Source: JADZAI01 sp964390465
Lineage (GTDB): Bacteria > Pseudomonadota > Alphaproteobacteria > Micropepsales > Micropepsaceae
Assembly: GCA_964390465.1 (NCBI GenBank)
Contig: CAYMIJ010000005.1
Coordinates: forward strand, 124,001-188,000
Reading direction: 5' to 3'
Length of the DNA stretch: 64,000 nucleotides
Below the pieces are notes generated by a model. That model saw only the letters and a list, made by a program, of their open reading frames with translations. It searched no databases and was not told where the DNA came from. Below, piece after piece: positions 1-8,896 of this stretch (positions are counted from its first letter, which is position 1; each line of letters starts with the position of its first letter). A program made the position numbers and the translations under genes.

Positions 1-878
1 TGCTGAAGTTGGAGTTCAGCGGCATCTTCGCAGGTGATGATGCGCTCGTCAGATTCAATGAAGGCCGTCAGACAGTTCAGCAGTGTCGTCTTGCCGGAGC
101 CGGTGCCGCCAGAGATGATCGTGTTGCAGCGGCTTGCCCCGATGATCTCAAGCACCTTAGCACCGTGATCAGTGATCGATCCGAACTTCACAAGATCAGC
201 CAGCTTCAGCTTGTCCTTCTTGAATTTGCGGATCGTGAGGGTCGGGCCATCAATCGCCAGCGGCGGGGCGATGACGTTGACGCGGCTGCCATCCAGAAGG
301 CGCGCGTCGCATATAGGGGAACTTTCATCGACCCGGCGGCCGACCTGACTGACGATGCGCTGACACACATTCATCAACTGGCCGTTGTCGCGGAATCGGA
401 TGTTCGTCAGCTGCACCTTGCCACTGACTTCGATGAAGATACGCTCAGCACCATTCACCATGATGTCGGCAATGTCATCACGCGCGAGCAGCGGCTCAAG
501 CGGCCCATAGCCGAGCACGTCGTTGCAGATGTCCTGCAACAGCGCTTCCTGCTCGGAAATCGACATCACGACGTTCTTGATCGTGATGATCTCGTTGACG
601 ATATCCCGGATTTCTTCGCGCGCTGATTCCGTGTCAAGCTGCGCCAGCTGCGCCAGATCGATCGTGTCGATCAGGGCGTTAAAAATCGTCGTCTTGATCT
701 GATAATAGTTTTCCGACCGCTGATCGATTGCAAGCGTGGCAGGTGCCTGTTTCGGCACAGCCTGCGACTTCGGTGGCGGCGGTGGTGGCGCACCCGGCGG
801 ACGTTCAGCAGCGGCAACAGACTTGGCTACAGGTGAGCGGGGCACCACCGCTTCGCCATTTGACCGCTTTCCAAACAT
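1..878 (-). CDS. cpaF: CpaF/TadA-type pilus secretion ATPase, N-terminal part (cut by window edge)
   Basis: This is the cytoplasmic ATPase that powers Tad/Flp pilus assembly, a member of the type II/IV secretion GspE/VirB11 superfamily. The frame opens at an ATG 3 nt after the cpaE stop and runs off the left edge, leaving about 292 residues. A Pro/Ala-rich linker (about residues 15-45) is followed by the conserved N-terminal region with PLEPLLARDDIADIMVNG, then the Walker A motif GGTGSGKTTLLN near the cut end and the start of the Asp box (CEDAAELQLQ). The catalytic C-terminal half lies outside the window. Gene order cpaA-B-C-D-E-F strongly supports the call. Confidence 0.95.
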   Translation of the reverse strand, partial: MFGKRSNGEAVVPRSPVAKSVAAAERPPGAPPPPPPKSQAVPKQAPATLAIDQRSENYYQIKTTIFNALIDTIDLAQLAQLDTESAREEIRDIVNEIITIKNVVMSISEQEALLQDICNDVLGYGPLEPLLARDDIADIMVNGAERIFIEVSGKVQLTNIRFRDNGQLMNVCQRIVSQVGRRVDESSPICDARLLDGSRVNVIAPPLAIDGPTLTIRKFKKDKLKLADLVKFGSITDHGAKVLEIIGASRCNTIISGGTGSGKTTLLNCLTAFIESDERIITCEDAAELQLQ

Positions 879-881
879 TGA

Positions 882-2174
882 TTAGCCCGCCTTTTTGGTG
901 GGCTTCCTGGCGAAGGCACCCATGATCTTGGCCAGACCGCTTGTCTTTGACGCTGGCTCTGGCACCGCAGTGCGCCCCATCACCAGACCTGCGAGTTGAC
1001 GGAAACCTTCAGCCGCACGTGATGCTGCACCAAGTTGTGCGACCATCTGGCCGTTATTGGCAGCTGTGCCAAAAAGTTGTGGATCAAAAGGAAGTATCAG
1101 GGATGGCTCGACACCCAGAGCCTGAGTGAAGTCCTTCGTCGGAATTTCCGGCCGCTTGGGCACCCCAACCTGATTGAGAACCACGCGTGGCATCGGGTCG
1201 TTGGGCCGGCTTGCTGTCACCACATCGAATACGCTCTTGGCGTTTCTCAATGACGCGAGATCTGGCATCGCAGTTAGCACGATTTCACTCGAACTCCCGA
1301 GCGTCTGTCTGACCCAGGCGCTCCAGTGGCGCGGCATGTCAACCACCACCACAGGAGCCGAAGCCCTCACAACATCGAGAATCGTCTCGTATGACTGTGG
1401 TGAAAATTCATAATCACTTTCCAGCGTTGCAGGCGCTGCAAAAACGGAAAGCCGTTCCGCTATCGGTGTGACAAGGCGATCCAGCAACACTGCATCAAGC
1501 CGCTCAGGCGTCAGAAGCGCATCATGTACGCCCTGAACCGGATCCTGATTGAAATCGAGACCAGCCGTTCCAAAAGCCAGATCGAAATCAACGAGAATCG
1601 TTGAAATGCCATGTTCCTGAGACAGCGACCACGCCAGGTTATGCGCAACCGTGGATGAACCAATACCGCCCTTGGCGCCGAAACACGTGATTAATCTTCC
1701 AACAAGGGCCGAGCCTGAGGATGAGTAAAGCTGCGATATCGCGTCTATGACCTGCATGGAGCTCAGTGGCGCCATCAGATATTCGCTGATGCCATGCCGG
1801 ATCAGCTCACGATAGAGCCCTATGTCATTGGAACGCCCAACGACCACGACCTTTGTGCTGGGATCACACACGCTGGCGAGTGGCTCAAGCGTCGACATGA
1901 TTTCATGGGCGCTCGTTCCCTCCGTTTCTATGAAAAGGAGATTCGGCGTGATCGCGTCGTCAAAATGTGGAACAGCGGCGGCGACACCACCCATTTCAAC
2001 TTTCGTATGCGTTCTGGCCAGGCGCCGATCTTTCGCAGCTCGCTCTATTGCCTCAGCCGTCTCTGCTGTTTCACAGAATGCTCCAATGGAAATGCGCGGG
2101 ATCATATGCTCCCCATCTCCAGATGCGTGGTCGCTTCCACCTCCGTGATCGCCAGAATACCGCCCTTTGGCCAT
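882..2174 (-). CDS. cpaE: CpaE-like pilus assembly protein, MinD/ParA-type ATPase
   Basis: This 430-residue protein has a degenerate receiver-like N-terminal domain (about 25-140) and a MinD/ParA-like P-loop domain (about 160-400). The P-loop reads KGGIGSST, the deviant form seen in CpaE/TadZ proteins, in which the second Walker lysine is replaced. In Caulobacter CpaE localises the pilus machinery to the pole. Polar localisation here is inferred from the family. The ATG at the right end was kept, but an internal ATG at residue 24 (MIPRIS) is a possible alternative. It sits between cpaD and cpaF with short gaps, so it is probably co-transcribed with them. Confidence 0.93.
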   Translation of the reverse strand: MAKGRYSGDHGGGSDHASGDGEHMIPRISIGAFCETAETAEAIERAAKDRRLARTHTKVEMGGVAAAVPHFDDAITPNLLFIETEGTSAHEIMSTLEPLASVCDPSTKVVVVGRSNDIGLYRELIRHGISEYLMAPLSSMQVIDAISQLYSSSGSALVGRLITCFGAKGGIGSSTVAHNLAWSLSQEHGISTILVDFDLAFGTAGLDFNQDPVQGVHDALLTPERLDAVLLDRLVTPIAERLSVFAAPATLESDYEFSPQSYETILDVVRASAPVVVVDMPRHWSAWVRQTLGSSSEIVLTAMPDLASLRNAKSVFDVVTASRPNDPMPRVVLNQVGVPKRPEIPTKDFTQALGVEPSLILPFDPQLFGTAANNGQMVAQLGAASRAAEGFRQLAGLVMGRTAVPEPASKTSGLAKIMGAFARKPTKKAG

Positions 2175-2195
2175 GACTGTTTCCTTGTGGCGTTC

Positions 2196-2873
2196 TTATT
2201 GGCGCTGTGTGCCAGATGACATGTCGTTGACTTTGCCGCTGTCACCCGGTGTGCGAGCAGATGATGGGCTTTCGCCCTTCACAAACTTATCAAGTACGGT
2301 CGAGCGACGCGCGGCAGGGGCATTGGCGTCCATAGGCCGCGACGCAAGCAAGTCAACGGGATTGGACGCCATGGCGGCGATGTTCTTCTGCATTGCGCAT
2401 CCGAAGTTTGGATACGGTGTGTTGCCGTTCGTCATGGCAAGATTTTCGCTCCAGTCTGGTTTTTCACAAGCCGGCACGGAAGCTGCGAGCTTGGCATAGA
2501 CCAGACGAACAGGGCCGTTATCGCCCGAAGATGCCGTCATGCGGATACTGCTGGACTGTATCCCATAAATCGCTGCCAGCTGGCGGATCTCACGTTCCGT
2601 CTGCGCGCCGGTGCTTCCCTGCGGCAGTTGCAATCCAAGCGCGCTCTCCCCTTCCGCCGTATACGACTGCAGGAAGCCCAACGCCGCGCTTTGACCTCGA
2701 CTGGTCAGCCTCCCATCTGCTGCCGTTTCAATCTCGACCGTGGTGGCCTTTGTGCCGACTTCAAAGGGCATGCGTTGCTCGATCGGCAAGGAGTCCGCGT
2801 AGCGCTCGCTGAACGAGGGCGTAGAGCATGCTGCACACAGAAGAAGCCCGGCAGTGGCGATGATATGGCGCAT
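2196..2873 (-). CDS. cpaD: CpaD-family pilus biogenesis lipoprotein
   Basis: This is an outer-membrane-associated lipoprotein of the Tad secretion apparatus, about 225 residues. The N-terminus MRHIIATAGLLLCAAC is a classic lipoprotein signal with lipobox LCAAC. I therefore prefer the ATG at the right end over a GTG 18 nt upstream that overlaps the cpaC stop. The region with ADGRLTSRGQ followed by a GxNxxYPNFGC segment is typical of CpaD. It lies between cpaC and cpaE. The family is thought to help position or stabilise the secretin. The biochemical role here is inferred. Confidence 0.9.
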   Translation of the reverse strand: MRHIIATAGLLLCAACSTPSFSERYADSLPIEQRMPFEVGTKATTVEIETAADGRLTSRGQSAALGFLQSYTAEGESALGLQLPQGSTGAQTEREIRQLAAIYGIQSSSIRMTASSGDNGPVRLVYAKLAASVPACEKPDWSENLAMTNGNTPYPNFGCAMQKNIAAMASNPVDLLASRPMDANAPAARRSTVLDKFVKGESPSSARTPGDSGKVNDMSSGTQRQ

Positions 2874-2887
2874 GGTGCGTTGACCTG

Positions 2888-4402
2888 TCACTCGATGATG
2901 TATGTTCCGCCATTGGTGCCGGGCTTCGCTTTAGTTCCCGGCGCCGCTGGCGCGGCGCTTGTCGTGTAGCGCGCATTAGGTGAACCACTGACGAGTGATT
3001 CAACATCCGTTGAGGGGACGAAGCCCGTTGTCGGCATGGAAAGTTCGCTGCCTGACACAGGGTCCACAAGGACGGCTGAAACAATGATCACCAGCTCTGT
3101 CTGGTTCATCTGGTAATCACGGCTGCGGAACAGTGCGCCAAGAACGGGCAGATCCTTCAGCGCGGGATAGCCATCAATGCTCTGCTTGTAATCATCGCGC
3201 AGCAGGCCCGCCATCATCATGGCACCGCCGCTTGGCATCTCGAGAGTCGTTTCAGCCCGGCGCACACGCAGGCCCGGTATTGTCGCGCCGGTCGTGGTAA
3301 TCACATCGCCATTGGTGGCGCGGACCGTTCCGCCTGAAATGGTCAGGGCGCCTTCCGTCGTGAGTTCGCTCACCTCAGACGACACTTTCAGGCTGATACG
3401 ACCTTCACTCAGCACGACTGGAGTAAAGGCAAGGCCGACACCAAACGGTTTGAACTGCACACTGACATTGCCCGATGCATCAACGCCGGTTGGAACGGGA
3501 AACTCGCCGCCAGCCATGAAGTTGGCTGTCTCACCCGACAGGGCTGTCAGATTCGGTTCAGACAGAAGACGGACAACGCCAGCCCGTTCCATCGCCTTGA
3601 TCGTGCTTTCCACATTATTATAGCCATCCTGCGCTATGCCGCCGGTCGCGGGGGTTTTGCCGATACCGATGGCGCCAGCCCCGAGCGAACGACCAAGCAA
3701 GCTGAAAGCATTGTTAGACGACAGATTGATCGGCACGCCCCCCGCCATCGCCATTGCTTTCAGATCGATGCCGAGCTGCTTGGCGACGACGCGCTGCATT
3801 TCAGCGACGCGGACTCGGATCATCACCTGCTCACGACCCGAAATGTTGATCATGTTGAGCACTTTTTCCGGCGCGCCGACATAGCGTGCCGCCAGATCAC
3901 GGGCTTGCTCGGCAATCGAGGCGGACGGGGCGATACCAGTCAGCACGATATTGTCGTTGACGCTTTCGGCTTTGATATTGGCCTTTGGAAAGTGTTTGGT
4001 CAGCAGATCGGAAAGTGCGTCAATGTCGCGTTCAACGCGGATTTCCAGATTGAGAAGCTGTTTGCCTGACTCCGAAAAGAAAAAGGCATTGGTCTGCCCT
4101 ACCGCCAGACCAAGCACATAAATCCTGCGCGGTGTGCGAACAATGGCGTCCACAATCGCCGGATTGGAAACCAGCACATCGGCTGCATCTGCTGGCAATT
4201 CGATGATCGCAGCCTTGTTCATACCCAGCGTGATGCGCTCGCTGGAGGGATTGGCACCGCCGTCCCTGACTTTAACGGTTTTCGAGACCGGGCCTTCTTC
4301 AGGCGCCGCCAGCGCCAAGGGGGCTGTCACTGATGCGAACACCAGCGCGAATGCAAGGCTCAGCCTTTTTTTGATCTCAGAAAATCTGTTGGGCATTGCC
4401 AT
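2888..4402 (-). CDS. cpaC: CpaC/RcpA outer-membrane secretin of the Tad pilus
   Basis: This is the gated outer-membrane channel for Flp pilus export. The start is set at the ATG 4 nt after the cpaB stop (MAMPNRF), giving 504 residues. A longer frame upstream would overlap cpaB and lacks a signal. A signal peptide (about 1-32, ending ALA) is followed by a pilus-assembly N-terminal domain with NPAIVDAIVRTPRRIYVLG, a BON-like region (IDALSDLLTKHF), and the secretin domain with the characteristic VPTGVDASGNVSVQFKPFGVGL and LPVLGALFRSRDYQ segments. The family multimerises in the outer membrane. It is part of the cpaA-F transcription unit. Confidence 0.96.
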   Translation of the reverse strand: MAMPNRFSEIKKRLSLAFALVFASVTAPLALAAPEEGPVSKTVKVRDGGANPSSERITLGMNKAAIIELPADAADVLVSNPAIVDAIVRTPRRIYVLGLAVGQTNAFFFSESGKQLLNLEIRVERDIDALSDLLTKHFPKANIKAESVNDNIVLTGIAPSASIAEQARDLAARYVGAPEKVLNMINISGREQVMIRVRVAEMQRVVAKQLGIDLKAMAMAGGVPINLSSNNAFSLLGRSLGAGAIGIGKTPATGGIAQDGYNNVESTIKAMERAGVVRLLSEPNLTALSGETANFMAGGEFPVPTGVDASGNVSVQFKPFGVGLAFTPVVLSEGRISLKVSSEVSELTTEGALTISGGTVRATNGDVITTTGATIPGLRVRRAETTLEMPSGGAMMMAGLLRDDYKQSIDGYPALKDLPVLGALFRSRDYQMNQTELVIIVSAVLVDPVSGSELSMPTTGFVPSTDVESLVSGSPNARYTTSAAPAAPGTKAKPGTNGGTYIIE

Positions 4403-4406
4403 CAAC

Positions 4407-5234
4407 CTATCGCCCACCTGGCCGCATCTGCTGCACTTCGCCGTAGCGGATGACCGTAACTGTCCCGCTGGCCCCCGTTCCAGAACCGGAAGGCACGCGC
4501 GCAGCACCTACGGCGGTATTCGGGTTGGATAGGCCGCGCAAAGAAAGAGAAAGCGTGCCTGCGGCAGCCGCCTGTTGCAGCATCTCCGCTTCCTGAGGGC
4601 TGACCTCAAGGGTCGCCGTGCGGGCCTGAACAATGCTGCCATCTTGATCGCTGGCACCAGACGAATCCCGGAAGCGCTGCCCGACAGCGAGAACACGAAT
4701 ATCCTGCAGCAATGTTCGGCTGGACGCTGCACTCAGCTGAGCGACTTCCCCCTGCCTGGGCGTGACCACGATGTCGACGTGATCGTTGGGTAAAATGAAT
4801 CCACCCGCGCCTGTTTCCTCGCTGATTACGACAGAGACTGCACGCATGCCGGGTGTCAGTGTCGCAGCCATGAAGTTGGCACTATCGGCGCGGATCAGCT
4901 TGGCGGATGTGGCAGGCTCACCCGCGAATACGACTGTTCGGGCCACAGCGCCTGTCATGCCCTCAAGCGCGTCGGGGCTGACTTCCTGAACAATGAACTG
5001 GTCCGCCAAAGCGTCCTTTGGCCACTTCTGCCATTTGAGGTCGCCACTGGCGATGGTGTGTCCGACATCAATATCCTTGGAAGCCACCAGCACCTCAGCC
5101 ATCTGAACGGTTGGCGCCGCAGCGGGCGCGGCAGACACCTTCGGCTTGCCTCCAAAAAATCCGCCAAGCAGCAGCGCAGCCATGCCAGATGCCCCCAAAG
5201 CTACGAGAAGAACAAGAACACGGGACACGTTCAT
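4407..5234 (-). CDS. cpaB: CpaB/RcpC pilus assembly protein with SAF domain
   Basis: This is a 275-residue periplasmic/inner-membrane component of the Tad apparatus. One N-terminal membrane segment (about 5-27) is followed by the SAF domain (EVLVASKDIDVGHTIASGDL, about 46-110) and the RcpC/CpaB domain (about 115-260) with VSVVISEETGAGGFILPNDHVDIV. The family is thought to contact the secretin, possibly through peptidoglycan-binding SAF elements. It is the second gene of the cpa operon. Its stop precedes the cpaC ATG by 4 nt, which argues for translational coupling. Confidence 0.95.
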   Translation of the reverse strand: MNVSRVLVLLVALGASGMAALLLGGFFGGKPKVSAAPAAAPTVQMAEVLVASKDIDVGHTIASGDLKWQKWPKDALADQFIVQEVSPDALEGMTGAVARTVVFAGEPATSAKLIRADSANFMAATLTPGMRAVSVVISEETGAGGFILPNDHVDIVVTPRQGEVAQLSAASSRTLLQDIRVLAVGQRFRDSSGASDQDGSIVQARTATLEVSPQEAEMLQQAAAAGTLSLSLRGLSNPNTAVGAARVPSGSGTGASGTVTVIRYGEVQQMRPGGR

Positions 5235-5265
5235 GAAACGCTCCGGTAGTTGCCGTTGATGCCGG

Positions 5266-5784
5266 TCATGATGAGACAGCCATTTGGAAGAGCGGAACGG
5301 ACGTCAGGAGAAGGAGCCCGGCAGCACCCAGCGCGACGCCATAAGGCAGGCCCGCTTTAGGCTGGATCAGATGATTGATCATTGAAATGCGCGCTGTGAA
5401 GGCTGGAAGGGGCACACGGCGCAGCACCACGACAAGAAGGGCGAATCCCCCACCGATCATCGCGAACAGAAGACAGTATTTGAGGATAAGATCTGATCCC
5501 ATCCACAGCGAGATCGCTGCGAAAAACTTGGCATCCCCGCCACCAATCAGGCCGAGTGCAAATAAAGCTATGCCGATCGCCAGCGCGACAAATCCCGTCA
5601 GTGCATGTGCGCCTATGACTGACCAGGTGGCGCCTGACATGACTGCTGCCGCCGCAAAGACGGCCATCAGAGCCAGCGACACCCAGTTGGGGATGCGGAA
5701 CCGGCTCAAGTCGCTATAGGCACCTGCCGCCATGAGGGCTGGCGTGGCCACCAAGACAAATACGCCCAGCACCGCGGTCTCCAC
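5266..5784 (-). CDS. cpaA: CpaA prepilin peptidase (A24 family)
   Basis: This is an inner-membrane aspartic protease of 172 residues that processes Flp prepilin and probably TadE-like pseudopilins. It has six predicted hydrophobic segments. The two catalytic aspartates are visible: one in GAYSDLSRFRIPN (about residue 25) and one in the GxGD-type motif GGGDAKF (about 84). It lacks the N-terminal methylase domain of GspO/PilD, as is usual for CpaA/TadV. It is the first gene after flp. A CtrA-like site lies 45-73 nt upstream of its start. Confidence 0.95.
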   Translation of the reverse strand: METAVLGVFVLVATPALMAAGAYSDLSRFRIPNWVSLALMAVFAAAAVMSGATWSVIGAHALTGFVALAIGIALFALGLIGGGDAKFFAAISLWMGSDLILKYCLLFAMIGGGFALLVVVLRRVPLPAFTARISMINHLIQPKAGLPYGVALGAAGLLLLTSVPLFQMAVSS

Positions 5785-5828
5785 ATTCTGTTAACGCCGA
5801 GGCGCGACGCACCTCTTACAGATCAACC

Positions 5829-5857
5829 TTAACGGGCGGCTCTTAAGCGACTCTTAA
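5829..5857. promoter_or_regulatory. CtrA-like TTAA boxes upstream of cpaA
   Basis: Three TTAA tetramers lie at 5829-5832, 5843-5846 and 5854-5857. The last two form TTAA-N7-TTAA, the CtrA full-site consensus, and the motif reads the same on either strand. In Caulobacter CtrA controls pilA and pilus genes. Control of cpaA here is inferred from motif and position. The site lies between flp and cpaA, in the cpaA promoter region. Confidence 0.55.
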
Positions 5858-5877
5858 ACCACTGGGCGCAAAGCAAA

Positions 5878-5901
5878 GGCCGCAGGGCGAACCCTGCGGC
5901 C
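5878..5901 (-). terminator. Rho-independent terminator after flp
   Basis: A perfect 10-bp stem (GGCCGCAGGG with CCCTGCGGCC) and a 4-nt loop lie 22 nt past the flp stop. On the minus strand it is followed by TTTGCTTT. It probably sets the abundant pilin transcript apart from the cpa genes, allowing partial read-through. Confidence 0.85.
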
Positions 5902-5923
5902 TTCGTTTCTCAAGAGCGGACTC

Positions 5924-6085
5924 TTAGAGCGCGGTCGAGATCGACTCGAACATGTTGTTCACGTCGGAACCGACGGCCTTCACGGCCGTGATGATGACGA
6001 CGGCGATGAAGCCGGCGATCAGGCCGTATTCAATAGCGGTCGCGCCAGATTCATCTTTGAAAAAGCGAGAAACGAACTTGGTCAT
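5924..6085 (-). CDS. pilA: Flp/PilA-type IVb pilin
   Basis: This 53-residue pilin, MTKFVSRFFKDESGATAIEY and onward, is the structural subunit of the Flp pilus. A short basic leader ends at Gly14, followed by the hydrophobic stalk. The processing motif SG|ATAIEYGLIA has Glu at +5 of the mature protein and the Glu-Tyr pair typical of Flp pilins. The start has a clear ribosome binding site (GGAGAG, 6 nt upstream). It is transcribed in the same direction as cpaA-F and has its own terminator, which fits high expression. CpaA next door is its expected peptidase. Confidence 0.96.
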   Translation of the reverse strand: MTKFVSRFFKDESGATAIEYGLIAGFIAVVIITAVKAVGSDVNNMFESISTAL

Positions 6086-6349
6086 GGAAACTCTCCGTTG
6101 ATTGACACCACTTCACCAGTTCGCCGGATGTATTTTCTTCATTCCGGGAACAACGCCAATCTACGCGGATGGGATTTCAGCCCACTTAAGAGACGCGGTA
6201 AATTTCAGGTTTAGGACGATTTTTCTGCGCCATGTCTGCGCTATGGACGTGACTGCCTGCCGGCCGACCGACAGGCTGTTCAGACTTCCTTCAATTCTTG
6301 GCGTTCTTATGAGGCATTAACGCGCCCAGCGGCGCGGCCGGGGAGTGTC

Positions 6350-6757
6350 ATGCGATTTCTGCTTTTAAGCGCCGTTACGGCGGCAAGCCTTGCTCAGGTA
6401 GCCCATGCCGGTGACCTGACAGTCGCCAAGGACCAGTCCATGTCGCTGAAACTCGATGCGCCGGCAGCCACCATCGTGGTCGGCAATCCAGCCATTGCCG
6501 ATGTCACCATGCAGGACTCGACCACAGGCTTTGTGACGGGAAAGAATTTCGGAACAACGAACATCATCGCCGTTGATGGTGCAGGGCGTGAGGTCGCGAG
6601 TTATCAGGTCACGGTGAACGCGGCTGCGAGCCGCTCCGTCACACTGATCCGCGGTCAGCAGACCGTCACGCTGTCCTGCACCCCGCGCTGCGAAACGGTC
6701 GGGGCACAGGGGGCCAACGTCATGCCTTCCATGCCGTCTCAGCCGGGCGGGCAATAA
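6350..6757 (+). CDS. Secreted pilus-assembly N-terminal-domain protein (secretin-N-like)
   Basis: This is a 135-residue exported protein. The signal peptide (about 1-20, ending AHA) is followed by one domain (about 22-105) that matches the N-terminal domain of CpaC-type secretins: DQSMSLKLDAPAATIVVGNP, then IADVT and a GTTNIIAVD strand. The tail is short and Pro/Gly/Ser-rich, with a CTPRC pair that might form a disulfide. No secretin channel domain is present. It diverges from flp and probably acts in the periplasm with the Tad secretin, a role inferred from domain and location. The ATG follows a GGGG-rich leader. Confidence 0.85.
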   Translation: MRFLLLSAVTAASLAQVAHAGDLTVAKDQSMSLKLDAPAATIVVGNPAIADVTMQDSTTGFVTGKNFGTTNIIAVDGAGREVASYQVTVNAAASRSVTLIRGQQTVTLSCTPRCETVGAQGANVMPSMPSQPGGQ

Positions 6758-6821
6758 GTATTTCACGAATTGATAGCCACCAGAGAGCGTATCTGGGAAG
6801 TCGGCCTATCAGTCGCCTGCG

Positions 6822-8690
6822 CTATTTCGTGAGCCTGAGTTTCGAGATGTCCACGGCGATGGCTGCAAACGCATCCTGCAAGGCCTGGCCATTCGATGCC
6901 ATGAAGAACTTGCTTGAATCGCTGGCACAGGTTTCCAGCACATTCTTTGCTGTTGCGCCAAGATCAGTGCCAAAACCCACCGTGTAGATCTTGATGCCCT
7001 TTGCCTTCATCGCGGCGCACAGGGCTTTCGCCTGATCGAATGGATTACCGTTTGTGGCATTGCAGTTGATCGTTTCATTCCAACTGTATGCATAATCACT
7101 CGCCGTTACGCCCTTGCAATAGGCAGTGTTGAAATCGCCATCGGTCATGAGAACGGCGACTTTCGTTACCTGGGCATCATAGGCCCCGGCCGCTGACGAT
7201 GCCGCCCAGAGCGAGTTGAAATTTGGTGAGAGCGTGTACCACCCCCAGGCAATGCCGATGTGACCCGCCGTACTGCCATCAGCGACGAATGAATCTATCT
7301 GAGCCTTGAGTGCCGTCTTGTCGCTCGATAATGGCGTGACCGTAGCCGCCGGGCAGGTGCTGGAACTTGAGCCATAGTGAAATCCGACTGGAGCCGATGC
7401 CGGCGCCGCATCAGTATAGGCTTCTGCCCCAGTACGCTCTGTCACACACGTCGTTGCCGCCTGCGTTCGGCTGCCGCCATAAATATCGGTGAAACGAAGC
7501 TCTTTGCAGCCATACTTCCGACAATCCAGCGTGCCGCCTGATGTATAGGCCGGAAGCCCAACCGGATTGTAGGACTGCAGATCAAGCGTGTTCGCTGTCG
7601 TGTTGGTGATCGTATACCATGAATCGTTGAGCGCACTCGGGCTGGACACACCGGAAATATAAACTTCATCACCATTCACAAAGCCATGAGCGGGGGAGTT
7701 GATGACCATGGGACAGCCGGCTTTAACGCACTTAGCCGTGGAGCCGCCGCCCCTATAAATGTCATATTTCGACGAGGTATTCACGCCCTTCAGTTGAAAG
7801 GTCTTCAGCGTTATGGTTCTTACGGTGAAGATGTTGCCGTTGATCTCTGCCGCGCCGCTCCACCATAGCGGGGTCATTCCGGATACACCCCATATGCCCA
7901 CAGAGTTATTGGATGCATATTGATGGTTCGTAGAGGTTGTAACCTTCGCGGGGTTGGCATTTGTAAAGTCGGTGATGGACAGGATGGTGCCTATATACCA
8001 TTGGGCGCCGGGGCGGGTTTTGTCGCTCATGATGACGCGTTGCCTGATTGCGCCACGCGCCAGCGCTGCCTTGCTGCCGAGATTGACCGACGCCGAATAA
8101 GGCACGATCGCTGCGCGCGATGGTGACGTCGTCTGATCTGCTGCAATCACTGTATCCAGCAGGTTTTTAGCGGCGACCTTGAGGTCGGTCAGGCGCGAGC
8201 CCTCCATCGAGCCGGTGATATCGAGCACCAACGACACTTCAAGCGCACCGCCGCCGCCACGCTCTGCCTCTGCTTTGGCAGTTACGTTCATCGTATCGAT
8301 GCCAATGACCGGCAAGGCGTAAGTGTTGAGCGTCGAGGTAGCTTCGATGCTAACGGTCTTTCCTGAGATCGTAATGGTGAGGGCGCTCGGTGTGCCGAAA
8401 TTTGCATTGCTGAAATTGGCATTGAAATAGGACTGGGCAGAGGCACGCAGCTGCGCTTCCGTCTTGTTGGCCTGACCGCCAATCGCCAGCGCCGTTGCAT
8501 CAAGGGCAGCGCTCAGCCGACTTTTGGCCATCATGGCGCGGCTGAAATCCAGCGCGAATCCACCCATTGCGAAGAATGGCACAGCCGCAAGGGCAAACAT
8601 CATAGCCACATTGCCCGACGTGCTTTTGCTCAGCCGGGAAAGAAAGCCTGGCGCTTCATGGCGCTCTTTAATTTTGCCCCGCATCCACAT
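6822..8690 (-). CDS. tadG: TadG-like pilus assembly protein with von Willebrand A domain
   Basis: This protein has about 622 residues from the ATG 9 nt after an AGGAG. A longer frame upstream lacks support. The N-terminal Tad domain (about 15-65) has GNVAMMFALAAVPFFAMGG, a pseudopilin-like membrane segment. A vWA domain follows with MIDAS motif DITGS (about 157-161) and later strands VAVLMTDGDFN and YTVGFGTD. Between them lies an insertion (about 238-395) with two related beta-rich modules, each ending in a CxxxxC pair. Such proteins are anchored in the envelope and are thought to aid Tad pilus function or adhesion. It diverges from the two TadE-like genes. Confidence 0.9.
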   Translation of the reverse strand: MWMRGKIKERHEAPGFLSRLSKSTSGNVAMMFALAAVPFFAMGGFALDFSRAMMAKSRLSAALDATALAIGGQANKTEAQLRASAQSYFNANFSNANFGTPSALTITISGKTVSIEATSTLNTYALPVIGIDTMNVTAKAEAERGGGGALEVSLVLDITGSMEGSRLTDLKVAAKNLLDTVIAADQTTSPSRAAIVPYSASVNLGSKAALARGAIRQRVIMSDKTRPGAQWYIGTILSITDFTNANPAKVTTSTNHQYASNNSVGIWGVSGMTPLWWSGAAEINGNIFTVRTITLKTFQLKGVNTSSKYDIYRGGGSTAKCVKAGCPMVINSPAHGFVNGDEVYISGVSSPSALNDSWYTITNTTANTLDLQSYNPVGLPAYTSGGTLDCRKYGCKELRFTDIYGGSRTQAATTCVTERTGAEAYTDAAPASAPVGFHYGSSSSTCPAATVTPLSSDKTALKAQIDSFVADGSTAGHIGIAWGWYTLSPNFNSLWAASSAAGAYDAQVTKVAVLMTDGDFNTAYCKGVTASDYAYSWNETINCNATNGNPFDQAKALCAAMKAKGIKIYTVGFGTDLGATAKNVLETCASDSSKFFMASNGQALQDAFAAIAVDISKLRLTK

Positions 8691-8896
8691 TGGGAATTGG
8701 CTCCTGACAATGCAGACGGACATGCCTGCGGACGCCCAAATTGCATCATCGCAGTTAATACTGCGCCAAAAGGTGTGGTAAAAATTTTCAAAAAATTTGA
8801 GGAGACGCAGCATGCCTAATGCAGCGTCAACCACTCTTCTTGTCGGTGTTTTCATTGTGTCGCGCTAGCGTGCCCGCAACTGATCAGCGAAGCGTC

